Part shown: positions 28,739 to 37,644 of the stretch, piece after piece | Numbering within the stretch: position 1 is the first letter of the stretch | Layout of the letters: each line of letters starts with the position of its first letter | NCBI GenBank assembly: GCA_020850695.1 | Contig: JADZEF010000166.1 | Coordinates: 1 to 50,957, forward strand | Length of the DNA: 50,957 nucleotides | From: Planctomycetaceae bacterium | GTDB lineage: Bacteria > Planctomycetota > Planctomycetia > Planctomycetales > Planctomycetaceae | Reading direction: 5' to 3' | Program-made: the position numbers and the translations under genes | Notes under the pieces: model-generated | The model's database searches: none | The model's input: only the letters and a program-made list of their open reading frames with translations | What the model was told of the DNA's origin: nothing

Positions 28739-30490
28739 TCACGGAACCGCGTCGGCCGGCCGCCAGTCGATCAGCTGGAGTTCGACCGTTTCATTCCCAC
28801 GATACCGATTGATGCCGGGTGCAAAGCTGATGGAGATCGGACCGTTGACCGCGGCGATTTCATCCGCCCAGTCCCCGCGACCGAACGCGACGGCCCGCAT
28901 GACGGCTCCCATCTGCTTGACCCGCAACGAGAGATGCCGCTCCCCTTCGCCCATTTTTCGAGGGGGCTCGGCAAGATCGATCCGGGCGGCGACGAAAACC
29001 GGCTTCGGATTCGATTGTCCGAACGGGCCGAGCTTGTCGAGCTCGAGGACCGCCTTGCGGGTGACGTCGGCGAGCCGCACTTCGGCGTCGACGACCAGTT
29101 CGCGGTCCTTGTCGGTCACGGTGTGCCTCTCGGCCAAGGCTTTCACGAAGTCCTCGCGGAAGGCATCGATGCGGGCGGCTTCGACCTTCAGGCCGATCGC
29201 CGCCTTATGGCCGCCGCACGACTTCAAGTGAATGCCCGAAGCCGTCACGGCGGCATGCATGTCGTGCCCGCCGAAAGTCCGGCCCGACCCGGCCCCGATG
29301 CCGGTCTGGGCGTTCAATGCGATCAGAATCGCCGGTTTCTGAAAATGCTCGACGACGCGGCTGGCCACAATCCCGATGACCCCGGGATGCCAGTCGTGGT
29401 GGGCCAGCACCAGCGCCGGCTGATCGAGCCATTCCTCATGCTCGGCGACGAGTTCCTTGGCTTCCTTGAAAATCCGCTGCTCGACGGTGCGGCGTTGTTT
29501 GTTGAGCTGGTCAACGTATTCGGCCAGCGCCCCCGCCCGTTCGGCGGCTTCGGTCGTCAGCAGTTCAACCGCCAGCCGCGCCTGCCCCAGCCGTCCGGCC
29601 GCATTCAACCGCGGCGCGATGCCGAACGCGACATCCTCGGATTCGATGGAAGGTTTCTCCTCGAAGCCTGCCACCTTCAGCAAAGCCTTGAGCCCCAGGC
29701 TCGAGCGTTCCTTCAATCCGGACAACCCATATCGGACGATGACGCGGTTTTCGCCCAGCAGCGGGACGACATCCGCGACGGTCCCGATGGCGGCAAGCCC
29801 CACGGCGGTCAGCAGGAATTCGCGCATTCGCGGCGAGGCGTGCTTGCCGTCGCCCAGCTTGCGGCAGATCGACCAGGCGACCTTCAGTGCCACTCCGGCC
29901 CCGCACAAGTCCCCAAAGGGATAGCTGGTTCCCGGCAACCGGGGATGAACGAGGACGGCCGCCTCGGGCAACTCGGCATCCATCTGGTGGTGATCGGTGA
30001 TGATCAGTTCAAGGCCGAGTTCGCGGGCCAGCGCCGCCTCTTCCTTGCTGCAGATGCCGCAATCGACACTGACGACGAGTCGTTGCGGGTCCTCGGCGTG
30101 CAACTGGCGGATCGCCTCGCAATTGAGTCCGTAGCCTTCTTCCATGCGGCAGGGGATGTAGTAGTCGACTTTGGCGTTCAAGAGCTGCAGGCAATGCCAA
30201 AGCATGCTGGTGGCCGTCACGCCGTCGACGTCGTAGTCGCCGTAGATCGTGACGCGGCGGCCGTTCTTCACGGCCGAGACAATGCGGTCGGCGGCCTCGG
30301 CCACTCCCGGAAGGGTGTCGGGGTCGTGGAGGTCGGTCAGCCGGGCGTTGAGGAATGACGCCGCGCCGTTGTCGGGAAGGAATCCTCGTGCCAGCAGAAC
30401 CTGAGCCGTCAGCGGCGAGACGTTGAGCTCGGTGCAGAGCCGCCGGACGTAACCGGCGTCGTGGGCGCTGTACCGCCAGGGCCTCGGCAT
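28739..30490 (-). CDS. recJ: Single-stranded-DNA-specific exonuclease RecJ
   Basis: RecJ degrades single-stranded DNA 5' to 3' in recombination and mismatch repair. The DHH-family motifs are clear: VTIYGDYDVDGVTATSML, VVSVDCGI, LIITDHHQMD and LVHPRLPG, then FGIAPRLNAAGRL. The DHHA1 domain has SCGGHKAAIGL, and an OB-fold-like C-terminal domain follows. Length is 583 residues from ATG 30490, which is preceded by GGGA; an in-frame ATG at 30505 has no Shine-Dalgarno, so the start is uncertain by five codons. It is flanked by the zinc-ribbon membrane gene upstream (gap about 160 bp) and the repeat-rich gap downstream. Confidence 0.96.
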   Translation of the reverse strand: MPRPWRYSAHDAGYVRRLCTELNVSPLTAQVLLARGFLPDNGAASFLNARLTDLHDPDTLPGVAEAADRIVSAVKNGRRVTIYGDYDVDGVTATSMLWHCLQLLNAKVDYYIPCRMEEGYGLNCEAIRQLHAEDPQRLVVSVDCGICSKEEAALARELGLELIITDHHQMDAELPEAAVLVHPRLPGTSYPFGDLCGAGVALKVAWSICRKLGDGKHASPRMREFLLTAVGLAAIGTVADVVPLLGENRVIVRYGLSGLKERSSLGLKALLKVAGFEEKPSIESEDVAFGIAPRLNAAGRLGQARLAVELLTTEAAERAGALAEYVDQLNKQRRTVEQRIFKEAKELVAEHEEWLDQPALVLAHHDWHPGVIGIVASRVVEHFQKPAILIALNAQTGIGAGSGRTFGGHDMHAAVTASGIHLKSCGGHKAAIGLKVEAARIDAFREDFVKALAERHTVTDKDRELVVDAEVRLADVTRKAVLELDKLGPFGQSNPKPVFVAARIDLAEPPRKMGEGERHLSLRVKQMGAVMRAVAFGRGDWADEIAAVNGPISISFAPGINRYRGNETVELQLIDWRPADAVP

Positions 30491-30650
30491 TGGAAATGAT
30501 CCCATCCGTTCAGAAGAAAATCGGCTCCCTCACAGTACCGATTACAGCAGGCGCGGGCGGGGGTGTCAAAGCCCCTTGGCAACGTTGCCCGGACACCCCC
30601 TGCGAGGACCTGGAGTGTCTGAACCCGAAGCGTAAGAACAACCGCCGGAC

Positions 30651-31748
30651 TCAGTGGAATTCGTCCACGGTGGGCTGGCCGGTCAAATCGCAGTAGGCCA
30701 CCGCGAACATCAAGTGCCCGATCGGGACGGCGAACAGGATTCCGATGCAGAGCGCCAGGTATCCGCCCATCGCCACCACGCCCGCAAGAATCGCCAGCCC
30801 GAATGACGTGAGCCGATGTCCCTGCGTCAGCTCGGACGCGATCCGCAGGCAACTTGTCCCGGGGGGATCCTGGTCGATGAGCACATAAGTCGTCGGCCAA
30901 TAGCGCAGCATCACCATCAGGAGAACGAGCAACGTGAAGCCGACCGCCGCGACAAGGACCAGGACAATCGCGTCCTGGTTGCGCTGGAAGGCCATCAACG
31001 CCATGACGAACGGGACCATCAGACCCATGATCGTCAGTGTGTTGAGTATCCCCTTGATGATCTCGGCAAGACTCTTTCTCAACAGGAACCTGCCCCCGCC
31101 AAACAGATCCCCCACGTCGACGGGCTCGCCGCGAACCATCTTCAGGAGTGCGATACAGCGACCGATGCCGAGGAACCAGCGCAACACCGGAACGACGATC
31201 GACACCATGAACACCGAGAGGCCGGGGATGGCCGGTCTGTTCCGGCCGCCGGCCGCTTCGCCGATTCCCACGAAGACGCCGGCAGCGAACCCCGCGATGA
31301 TTTCCGGCAGCCAGACGACCGCCATCGCAATGCCGAACTGGCTCCAGAAGATCTTCCAGGCCCGGCCGAGAACTCGACCCGGTTCAAGCGGGCGTGTTCC
31401 TTTCGTAATGAAGGGTGACGCCCCCGAAACCCGCGGGGGAGACGCTCGTCGTTCAAGAACCTCCCCGCACGCGCGGCACTTCGCGGCCCCGGGCTCGACG
31501 TTCTCCCCGCACATCGGACACGACGTCCGTGGCTTCGGCGGCTCGACCGTGGATGTGGCTGCTGCCGCGGGCGTTTCTTCGAAATCCTCCTCGTCGTGAT
31601 GAAAAGGATCGGCTTCGAAGACGGCGGTGCTCTGGCGGGGAACTGTGACCGGCGCGCCGCATTGCGGACATTTGGCGGCGGCTCCGGCCTTATCCGCGGA
31701 CGTCCGGAGCAGTCGGTCGCATTGCTGGCAATGAAATTCAATCGTCAT
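30651..31748 (-). CDS. Zinc-ribbon membrane protein, unknown function
   Basis: This 365-residue protein has two zinc ribbons: CQQCDRLLRTSADKAGAAAK ending in CPQCG (about 7-30) and CPMCGENVEPGAAKCRACG (about 77-95). A linker follows, and about six membrane segments run from about 145 to 355, including IAMAVVWLPEIIAGFAAGVF, LSVFMVSIVVPVLRWFLGIG, LMVPFVMALMAF, IVLVLVAAVGFTLLVLLMVM and LAILAGVVAMGGYLALCIGI. This combination of N-terminal zinc ribbon and membrane domain is common in planctomycetes, and no function has been assigned. It is likely an inner-membrane protein with the ribbon in the cytoplasm. Confidence 0.75.
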   Translation of the reverse strand: MTIEFHCQQCDRLLRTSADKAGAAAKCPQCGAPVTVPRQSTAVFEADPFHHDEEDFEETPAAAATSTVEPPKPRTSCPMCGENVEPGAAKCRACGEVLERRASPPRVSGASPFITKGTRPLEPGRVLGRAWKIFWSQFGIAMAVVWLPEIIAGFAAGVFVGIGEAAGGRNRPAIPGLSVFMVSIVVPVLRWFLGIGRCIALLKMVRGEPVDVGDLFGGGRFLLRKSLAEIIKGILNTLTIMGLMVPFVMALMAFQRNQDAIVLVLVAAVGFTLLVLLMVMLRYWPTTYVLIDQDPPGTSCLRIASELTQGHRLTSFGLAILAGVVAMGGYLALCIGILFAVPIGHLMFAVAYCDLTGQPTVDEFH

Positions 31749-31965
31749 GGAATCGGTACTTCCCTCGCCGTCGCAGCTCGTCGACCGAGCAGCGTAGCAA
31801 ACCGGCCGGCGCGGGCATAGGCGGCCCGCGGGCCGCGTCAGGGCGACTCTCGTGCTGCCGACTGGCGGCAGATCGCGCCATCGCCGAGACTGATGCGAAT
31901 CTGGAACACCCTCAAAAAGTCTCTCGCATTCCTACGTTCCGCGACTCCGCTGAAGGAGCTCTTCC

Positions 31966-33447
31966 ATGCGTTCGACGCGCTTGCTAGTCGTCATTCTGAC
32001 GTTCCTGACGTCGATCTCCGCGCCCGCCGCCGAGTTTCACGTCCGTCCGTCCGGATCGTCGAAAGGGAACGGTTCGCTCGATCAACCGTGGGACCTCGCG
32101 ACGGCTCTGCAGGCGGCAGACACCGTGAAGCCCGGCGACACCGTCTGGCTGCACGCTGGGACCTATCAGGGCGGCTTCATTTCCCGTCTCAAAGGAACCC
32201 GCGACAAGCCCATCGTCGTTTCGGGCTTTCGAGGCGAGCGAGTCACTATTGACGCCCGGCCGCGCGACGAGCGCGACAATGCCCTCTTTCTGTTGCAGGG
32301 AGCCGACGCGATCTATCGCGACTTCGAAGTCACCTGCAGCGACCCGCTGCGCAAAACGGCCATCGCCGGGTCCTGGCCGGCCGACATCCGCCGCGGAAAC
32401 GTTGACGTCCGCGGAGACCGCATCTCGCTGGTCAACCTCGTCATTCACGACTGCGCCAGCGGCGTCGGGCTGTGGGCCGAAGGGGAATCGGGCGAAGTCT
32501 CGGGGTGCCTTATCTATAACAACGGCTGGGCCGGGCCCGACCGCAGTCACGGTCACGCCATCTATGCCCAGAACGCCCGCGGAACCAAGCGGATCGTCGA
32601 TAATATCGTCTTCAACCAGTTCGGATACGGCATCCATGTCTACGGGTCGGAGAAGGCCTCGCTGAAGGGCTTTGAGATCGACCGCAACATCGCGTTCGGC
32701 AACGGCAGCCTGAGCGGCACGGGGGACTCGGCGCCGGGAATCATGGTGGGGGGCGCTTCGCCGGCGGAGCGGATTGCCGTCCGAGACAACATCGTGACCG
32801 GCGGCGGCATCCGGCTGGGATATCCGTGGGGCGTCGTCAGTGAGGACGTCCTGTGCACCGGCAACTATTGCGAAGGCCTGGTCGTGCGGGACTTCCGCCG
32901 GGCGACGGTCTCGAAGAACACAATCGTCGCCCATTCGAACGTCGTGCAGATGGAAGGAGCCGAAAAACTTCTGCTCGGCGGAGTGAAGTGGAACAACAAC
33001 GAGTTGTTTGTCACGGACGGGCGATGGGGCGAGGCGGCGATCGTCGAGAACGGAAAAAGCCGCGGGATGTCCATTGAGGAATGGCGGCGCGCCACCGGTT
33101 GCGACACCGACAGCCGCTTCACGAAAGGGACGCCGAAGGAACTCCGCGTGACGGTGCGGCCCAATGCCCATCAGAAGGGACGTGCCCAGATCGCAGTGAT
33201 CAATCCCGAATCGCTGCCGCAGGTCGACATCGACCTCTCGAAAGTCCTGAGCAACGGTCAGAAGTACCGCGTCGCCAGCGTCAAGAACTTCTACGGGCCG
33301 CCCGTCATCACGGGAGTCGCCGACGGCAAACCCGTTACGATCCCCCTTCAGCCGGTAACCGCCGCAGCGCCGGTCGGGATGAAGGCCTCGGACGTCCCGG
33401 TGACGGAACCGCAGTTCGCAGCCTTCGTCGTCCTCCCCGAAGAGTGA
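31966..33447 (+). CDS. Secreted right-handed beta-helix protein
   Basis: This 493-residue protein begins with a signal peptide (RSTRLLVVILTFLTSISAPAAE). The body shows repeated short strands with asparagine ladders (LVNLVIHDCASGVGLW, IVDNIVFNQFGYGIHVYG, IAVRDNIVTGGGIRLGY, ATVSKNTIVAHSNVV), typical of a parallel beta-helix like pectate lyases and related polysaccharide-active proteins. The start FHVRPSGSSKGNGSLDQPWD is the usual N-cap of such proteins. A C-terminal beta domain covers about 385-490. GAAGGAG precedes the ATG closely. Substrate and catalytic residues cannot be named from sequence alone. It is the only plus-strand gene between recJ and the nitrate locus and converges with the nitrate reductase gene. 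Confidence 0.85.
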   Translation: MRSTRLLVVILTFLTSISAPAAEFHVRPSGSSKGNGSLDQPWDLATALQAADTVKPGDTVWLHAGTYQGGFISRLKGTRDKPIVVSGFRGERVTIDARPRDERDNALFLLQGADAIYRDFEVTCSDPLRKTAIAGSWPADIRRGNVDVRGDRISLVNLVIHDCASGVGLWAEGESGEVSGCLIYNNGWAGPDRSHGHAIYAQNARGTKRIVDNIVFNQFGYGIHVYGSEKASLKGFEIDRNIAFGNGSLSGTGDSAPGIMVGGASPAERIAVRDNIVTGGGIRLGYPWGVVSEDVLCTGNYCEGLVVRDFRRATVSKNTIVAHSNVVQMEGAEKLLLGGVKWNNNELFVTDGRWGEAAIVENGKSRGMSIEEWRRATGCDTDSRFTKGTPKELRVTVRPNAHQKGRAQIAVINPESLPQVDIDLSKVLSNGQKYRVASVKNFYGPPVITGVADGKPVTIPLQPVTAAAPVGMKASDVPVTEPQFAAFVVLPEE

Positions 33448-33476
33448 CGCCGACCGGTATGCCATCGGCAGACGTG

Positions 33477-35786
33477 CTATGGCTCGAGCCGCACCGCACA
33501 CGCCTTATACGACGGCTGCTTCGAGTAAGGATCGAAGACCGCATCCGTCAACTGGTTGGCCGCCTCGTAGTGCATGGGGACGAAAACCTGCCCCTGCTTG
33601 ACGGCATGCGTCAGGAAGACGCGAGCCCGCAGTCGACCGCGCTGAGATTCAACGGTGACCCAACTCTGCGGCCCCAGTCCCAGCTTTTGGGCGTCAACAG
33701 GATTCACCTCGACGTATGGGTGCTCGGGATAGAGTCTCCGCAGCACGGCTGACTTCTTCGTGCGGGTCTGCGTGTGCCACTGCGATGCCGACCCACGCCC
33801 GGTGAGCAGAATGAACGGATACTTCTCCGAAGGGGCCTCCGAGAGCGGCCGGGGGTCTTCGCTCAGAAATCGCGCGCGTCCGTCCGCGTGGTAGTAGCGA
33901 CCATCTTCGAACAGGCGGCGTTCCTGGCGGGGGAAAAGAGAAGGATCTAGGGACGAGGGTCCAGGGCCTAGTGACAGAGATGAAGCTCGCGGAGAGGCTG
34001 AGTCGTTGAGGAGTCCTTCCTTGTTTCCTGCCTGTCCCTCGACCCTAGACCCTAGACCCTCAACCCTTGCATACGGCCACTGAATCCCCCCCTGTTGCTC
34101 GATCATCCGGTAGTCCTCGATCCCGGAGAAATCGCACGGCATTCCCCGCGACAGCTCCTTCATGATTTCGAAGACTGCCGCGGGGGAATCCCAGCGGGCA
34201 AACATCTTCCCGCAACCCCATGCCTCCGCGACGAGCCGGAAGATCGAGAAGTCCGATAGCGCCTGGCCCGGAGCGCGCGAGACTTTCTTGACCACGCCGA
34301 TCCGCCTTTCCGAGTTGATGAGCGTTCCTTCCTTTTCGCCCCAGGCGGCTGCGGGGAGAACGAGGTGGGCGCGGCGGGCCGTCTCGGTCGAGTGATACAT
34401 GTCCTGCACCACCAGGAAGTCGAGCCGATCGAGAATGTCGTGGCACTGCTTCTGATTGATCCACGAGTGGGCGGGATTCGTGCAGATGACCCACAGCCCC
34501 TTGATCTTCCCCCGCAGGATTCCCTCCATGATCTCGGGATAGGTGAACCCCGCGTGCGTGGGAATCTGCCGCACGTCGATGCCGAGGATTTCGGCGACAC
34601 TGTTGCGGTGAGCCTCGTTCGCGAAGTCCCGCCCGCCGAGCAGCGACGCGGTGTTGCTGAAAAGACGCGAGCCCATCGCGTTGCACTGTCCGGTGATTGA
34701 GTTCGCTCCGGTGCCGGGGCGGCCGATGTTCCCCGTCATCAGCGCCAGGTTGATGATCGCCTGGGCGGTGCGGACTCCCTGGTAGCTCTGGTTGACTCCC
34801 ATCGTCCACCAGAACGAAACGCGTTCCCGCTCGTGAATCGTGCGGGCCAGCCGTTCGATTGCCTGCGGTTCGAGCCGCGTCTCCCGAGCGACGACATCGA
34901 GCGTGTATTTCTGGACGTACTCTGCGTATGCCTTGAACCCGTTGGTATGAGCTTCGATGTAGTCCCGATCAATCCATCCGTTCTCGATGAGGATCCGGGC
35001 GATTCCATAGAACAGAGCGAGGTCCGACTTGGGATAGAGCGGCAGGTGCTGCGTGGACTGCATCGCCGTCTCGGTCATCCGGGGATCGATGACGACGATC
35101 TCGGGATTGCGGTGGTTGCGGGCGATGCGCTCCCACAGGATCGGGTGCGCGATGCAGAGATTGCTGCCGACGAGAATGATCGCGTCCGATTCCTCGAAGT
35201 CCGCATAAGTGTAGGGCGGCGCGTCGAATCCAAAGGCCTGCTTGTAGGCGACGACCGACGTCGCCATGCATTGCCGCGTGTTCCCGTCTCCATGAACCAT
35301 CCCCATGCCGAACTTCGCCAGCGTACCGAGCAGCGCCATCTCTTCGGTCGGAATCTGCCCCGTGCTGAGGAACGCGACCGATTCGTTGCCGTGCTGCGTC
35401 TGGATCCTGCGGAACCGCGACACGAAGGTTTCGAGGGCCGTGCTCCAGTCGACCGGTTCGAGCCGCCCCGACGCATTCCGCAGCAGCGGTTTCGTGGCGC
35501 GGTCCTCCGCACCGAGAACTGTCAACGCTTCCCATCCCTTGGGACACGCCATCCCAAGATTGACAGGGTAGGCGGATGTCGGCGTCAGGCTCACGGCCTG
35601 TCCATTCTGAAGATGGACATCGAGACTGCACCCGGTCGAGCAATACCCGCACACCGTCGTCGTCACCGCGTCAGGCTTGCGGACGGTCGGCACGCGGCCC
35701 AGCCCGAACCCGCCCGGTTCGAGCAATAGCTCGCGCGTGAGAGGCCCGGTCCGTTGATGCAGAAGAGAAGCGATGTCGGTGCTCAT
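33477..35786 (-). CDS. nasA: Nitrate reductase catalytic subunit (NasA/NapA type)
   Basis: This is a molybdenum bis-MGD oxidoreductase that reduces nitrate to nitrite for assimilation. It has 769 residues. The [4Fe-4S] ligands are C46, C49, C53 and C81 (VCGYCSTGC and MACPKGW), and C173 in [11 protein letters not shown] is the probable molybdenum ligand. [17 protein letters not shown] and the C-terminal molydopterin-binding domain ([10 protein letters not shown] to the end) follow. No twin-arginine signal is present, so it works in the cytoplasm or on its inner membrane face. ATG 35786 overlaps the TGA of the upstream iron-sulfur/anchor gene (ATGA), so the two are translationally coupled. An insert at about residues 574-620 is encoded by an in-frame repeat (see 33927-34067). 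Confidence 0.93.
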   Translation of the reverse strand: MSTDIASLLHQRTGPLTRELLLEPGGFGLGRVPTVRKPDAVTTTVCGYCSTGCSLDVHLQNGQAVSLTPTSAYPVNLGMACPKGWEALTVLGAEDRATKPLLRNASGRLEPVDWSTALETFVSRFRRIQTQHGNESVAFLSTGQIPTEEMALLGTLAKFGMGMVHGDGNTRQCMATSVVAYKQAFGFDAPPYTYADFEESDAIILVGSNLCIAHPILWERIARNHRNPEIVVIDPRMTETAMQSTQHLPLYPKSDLALFYGIARILIENGWIDRDYIEAHTNGFKAYAEYVQKYTLDVVARETRLEPQAIERLARTIHERERVSFWWTMGVNQSYQGVRTAQAIINLALMTGNIGRPGTGANSITGQCNAMGSRLFSNTASLLGGRDFANEAHRNSVAEILGIDVRQIPTHAGFTYPEIMEGILRGKIKGLWVICTNPAHSWINQKQCHDILDRLDFLVVQDMYHSTETARRAHLVLPAAAWGEKEGTLINSERRIGVVKKVSRAPGQALSDFSIFRLVAEAWGCGKMFARWDSPAAVFEIMKELSRGMPCDFSGIEDYRMIEQQGGIQWPYARVEGLGSRVEGQAGNKEGLLNDSASPRASSLSLGPGPSSLDPSLFPRQERRLFEDGRYYHADGRARFLSEDPRPLSEAPSEKYPFILLTGRGSASQWHTQTRTKKSAVLRRLYPEHPYVEVNPVDAQKLGLGPQSWVTVESQRGRLRARVFLTHAVKQGQVFVPMHYEAANQLTDAVFDPYSKQPSYKACAVRLEP
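33927..34067. repeat. In-frame repeat inside the nitrate reductase gene
   Basis: This stretch encodes the low-complexity segment starting [20 protein letters not shown]. It contains two facing blocks: CTAGGGACGAGGG near 33947 and CCCTCGACCCTAGACCCTAG near 34036, inverted copies of one motif. CCCTAGA is repeated in tandem at about 34043-34058. The family normally has only a short linker between the molybdenum and C-terminal domains. So an intergenic-style repeat appears to sit in the coding sequence without breaking the frame. Confidence 0.7.
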
Positions 35787-37435
35787 GTTCGCAGGGCCCC
35801 CGGCATGCGCGGCGCCGCCACTGCCGCGAAGAAGATGTAACGCTCCAGCAACTCGCCCGCGAGGCATGCGAGGAACAGCAGTCCGACGATTGCCCCCTGC
35901 CGCACGCGGACATCAGCGTCCGCTCCGTCAAGCGGCTGAAGCAGCATCAGCGGCATGACGACTCCCCCCAGCGCTCCGCAGGTGAGGCGGGCCAGCATCT
36001 GATTCGACAGAGCCCCCCTCATCAGGAGCGCCGAACGCTTGAGCGGGGCATGGCGATGGCCGAGGAGATGCCGCAGGAAGATCACTTCGAACGCGAGCTT
36101 CATCGCCGCAGCTGCGATCAACGCCCGCGCAAGGTCGCGGCCGGCCCGGTCCATCAACTCGCGCGATGATCCAGAGTTCGAATCCGTTCCAATCAGCCAC
36201 AGGGTGATCCACGTTGCGGCGATTCCCAGCACGGCCGAGGTCAGCACGAACTTCGTGGCGGTCTGGCCGAAGCTCCAGAACTCGCGCTGCGTGAAAACGT
36301 AGATCATGATCGAGCAGAAAACGCCGGCCACTCCCAAGAGAGCGACCGCTCCTCCCAACACCCGTAATAGCTGTGTCGAGCAGTCGGACTTCAGCGCAAC
36401 GGCCGCGAACAGGCACGCCGCCGCGGCGAACCCGCCAAAAGAGACGATCTCGCGGCTGAGCCATGAGTGCCTCAGACCGAGTACCGCGCGGAATGCATAC
36501 TGCGGTCGCCCGAGGTGAAAGACGCTCGCTCCGAGCGCCAGAAGTCCGAAGGCGAGCGCGCCGATCGTCTGCACCGGCCGGAAGGCGCTCTGTGACGGGC
36601 CTTCGAGAAACAGGTCAAGGATCCCGCCGACAATGAAAGCTCCGACCGAGAGCTGCGTCAGGACGAGCATCACGATCAACGGCCAGTGAGGCTGCTGCGG
36701 GTTGACCGAGTGATAGTCGGCCGGCAGCAGGTTCCGCGGGAAGACGCGATTCGTCTTGTAGGTCGTGGTCGGATGCGTGATCTGAGGCTCGGGAGCGGCG
36801 GGAAGAAACACGGCCGCCTCGGAGTCTTCGATCACCTGGCGGATATCGACAATGCGGATGGCGATTGCTTCGTTGGGACACGACTGCACGCAGGCCGGGG
36901 CCTCGCCCGCGGAAAGGCGGTCCGAGCACATGTCGCACTTGCGGACGATTCCCTTTCCGCTGTGGTACTTCGGCACGTCGTACGGGCACGCCAGCACACA
37001 GTACTGGCAGCCGAAGCATTGATCGTCGAGGTGCTTGACGATGCCCGTCAGCGGGTTCTTTTCGTAGGCGTTGACCGGGCAGGCGGTCATGCAGGCCGGT
37101 TCGAGGCAGTGATGGCAGGCCGTGGTGACATGCTGCATGACGGGCTTCGTTGCCGTGCCGCCGATCAGCAGGCCGACGTCGCGCCAGGTCTCGGTGTCGT
37201 CCAACCCGTTGAGCGAGTGACATGCCGTCACGCACGCCTTGCAGCCTGAGCAACGGTCGAGGTCGACTTCAAACGCGTACTGCTGGCCCACGGCGGGAAG
37301 GGAAGTCGGCAGCAACCGCTGATAGTGCTTCGCCTGGGCGGGAATGCTTCCGTTCTCGTGAGCCTGAGCAAATCGCTCGACGGCCGACAGGTCTTGCTGG
37401 TCGGCGAGCAGGCGTTCGAGGAGAGAAGTGGTCAT
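35783..37435 (-). CDS. Fused DmsB-DmsC type iron-sulfur/membrane-anchor protein
   Basis: This 550-residue protein joins an iron-sulfur electron-transfer domain to a membrane anchor. Four [4Fe-4S] clusters are expected from C62, C65, C68, C72 ([11 protein letters not shown]), C107, C110, C115, C119 ([13 protein letters not shown]), C140, C143, C146, C150 ([11 protein letters not shown]) and C167, C170, C182, C186. From about 253 to 545 it is a DmsC/NrfD-like membrane domain of about eight helices. In DmsABC-type enzymes such anchors take electrons from quinol and the B subunit passes them to the molybdenum subunit. Here the nitrate reductase gene overlaps its stop (ATGA), so it probably serves that enzyme. 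It lies 209 bp downstream of nirBD. Confidence 0.9.
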   Translation of the reverse strand: MTTSLLERLLADQQDLSAVERFAQAHENGSIPAQAKHYQRLLPTSLPAVGQQYAFEVDLDRCSGCKACVTACHSLNGLDDTETWRDVGLLIGGTATKPVMQHVTTACHHCLEPACMTACPVNAYEKNPLTGIVKHLDDQCFGCQYCVLACPYDVPKYHSGKGIVRKCDMCSDRLSAGEAPACVQSCPNEAIAIRIVDIRQVIEDSEAAVFLPAAPEPQITHPTTTYKTNRVFPRNLLPADYHSVNPQQPHWPLIVMLVLTQLSVGAFIVGGILDLFLEGPSQSAFRPVQTIGALAFGLLALGASVFHLGRPQYAFRAVLGLRHSWLSREIVSFGGFAAAACLFAAVALKSDCSTQLLRVLGGAVALLGVAGVFCSIMIYVFTQREFWSFGQTATKFVLTSAVLGIAATWITLWLIGTDSNSGSSRELMDRAGRDLARALIAAAAMKLAFEVIFLRHLLGHRHAPLKRSALLMRGALSNQMLARLTCGALGGVVMPLMLLQPLDGADADVRVRQGAIVGLLFLACLAGELLERYIFFAAVAAPRMPGALRT

Positions 37436-37482
37436 GCGGGAATGTGCATTCGCGACGGGGTCGGATCCAGAAGAGCGAAATC

Positions 37483-37603
37483 AGGAACCACGGAAAGGAC
37501 GGAAGGTACGGAAAAGACCAGAAGGCAAAGACCAACAATTCTCTCTTCTTCTTTGGTTTTCCTTCCGGGCTTTCCGTTCCTTCCGTGGTTCCTGCCTTGG
37601 GTC
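37483..37603. repeat. Long imperfect inverted repeat
   Basis: The left arm (37483-37525, AGGAACCACGGAAAGGACGG and more) is matched by the right arm (about 37561-37603, ending CCTTCCGTGGTTCCT). The match is over roughly 40 bases with several mismatches and leaves a central piece of about 35 bases. It fills most of the gap between the nirBD stop and the iron-sulfur/anchor start. It could form a large hairpin in the transcript and weaken read-through; no T-run follows. Confidence 0.7.
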
Positions 37604-37644
37604 CTCTGATTTCGCTTTGAGCAGCACGTGCTCCGCGGCACGGG

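Noticed and set aside
34036-34068. Telomere-like CCCTAGA tandem
   Set aside because: Only two to three units exist, and they lie inside an open coding frame of a bacterial gene. They are part of the in-frame repeat.
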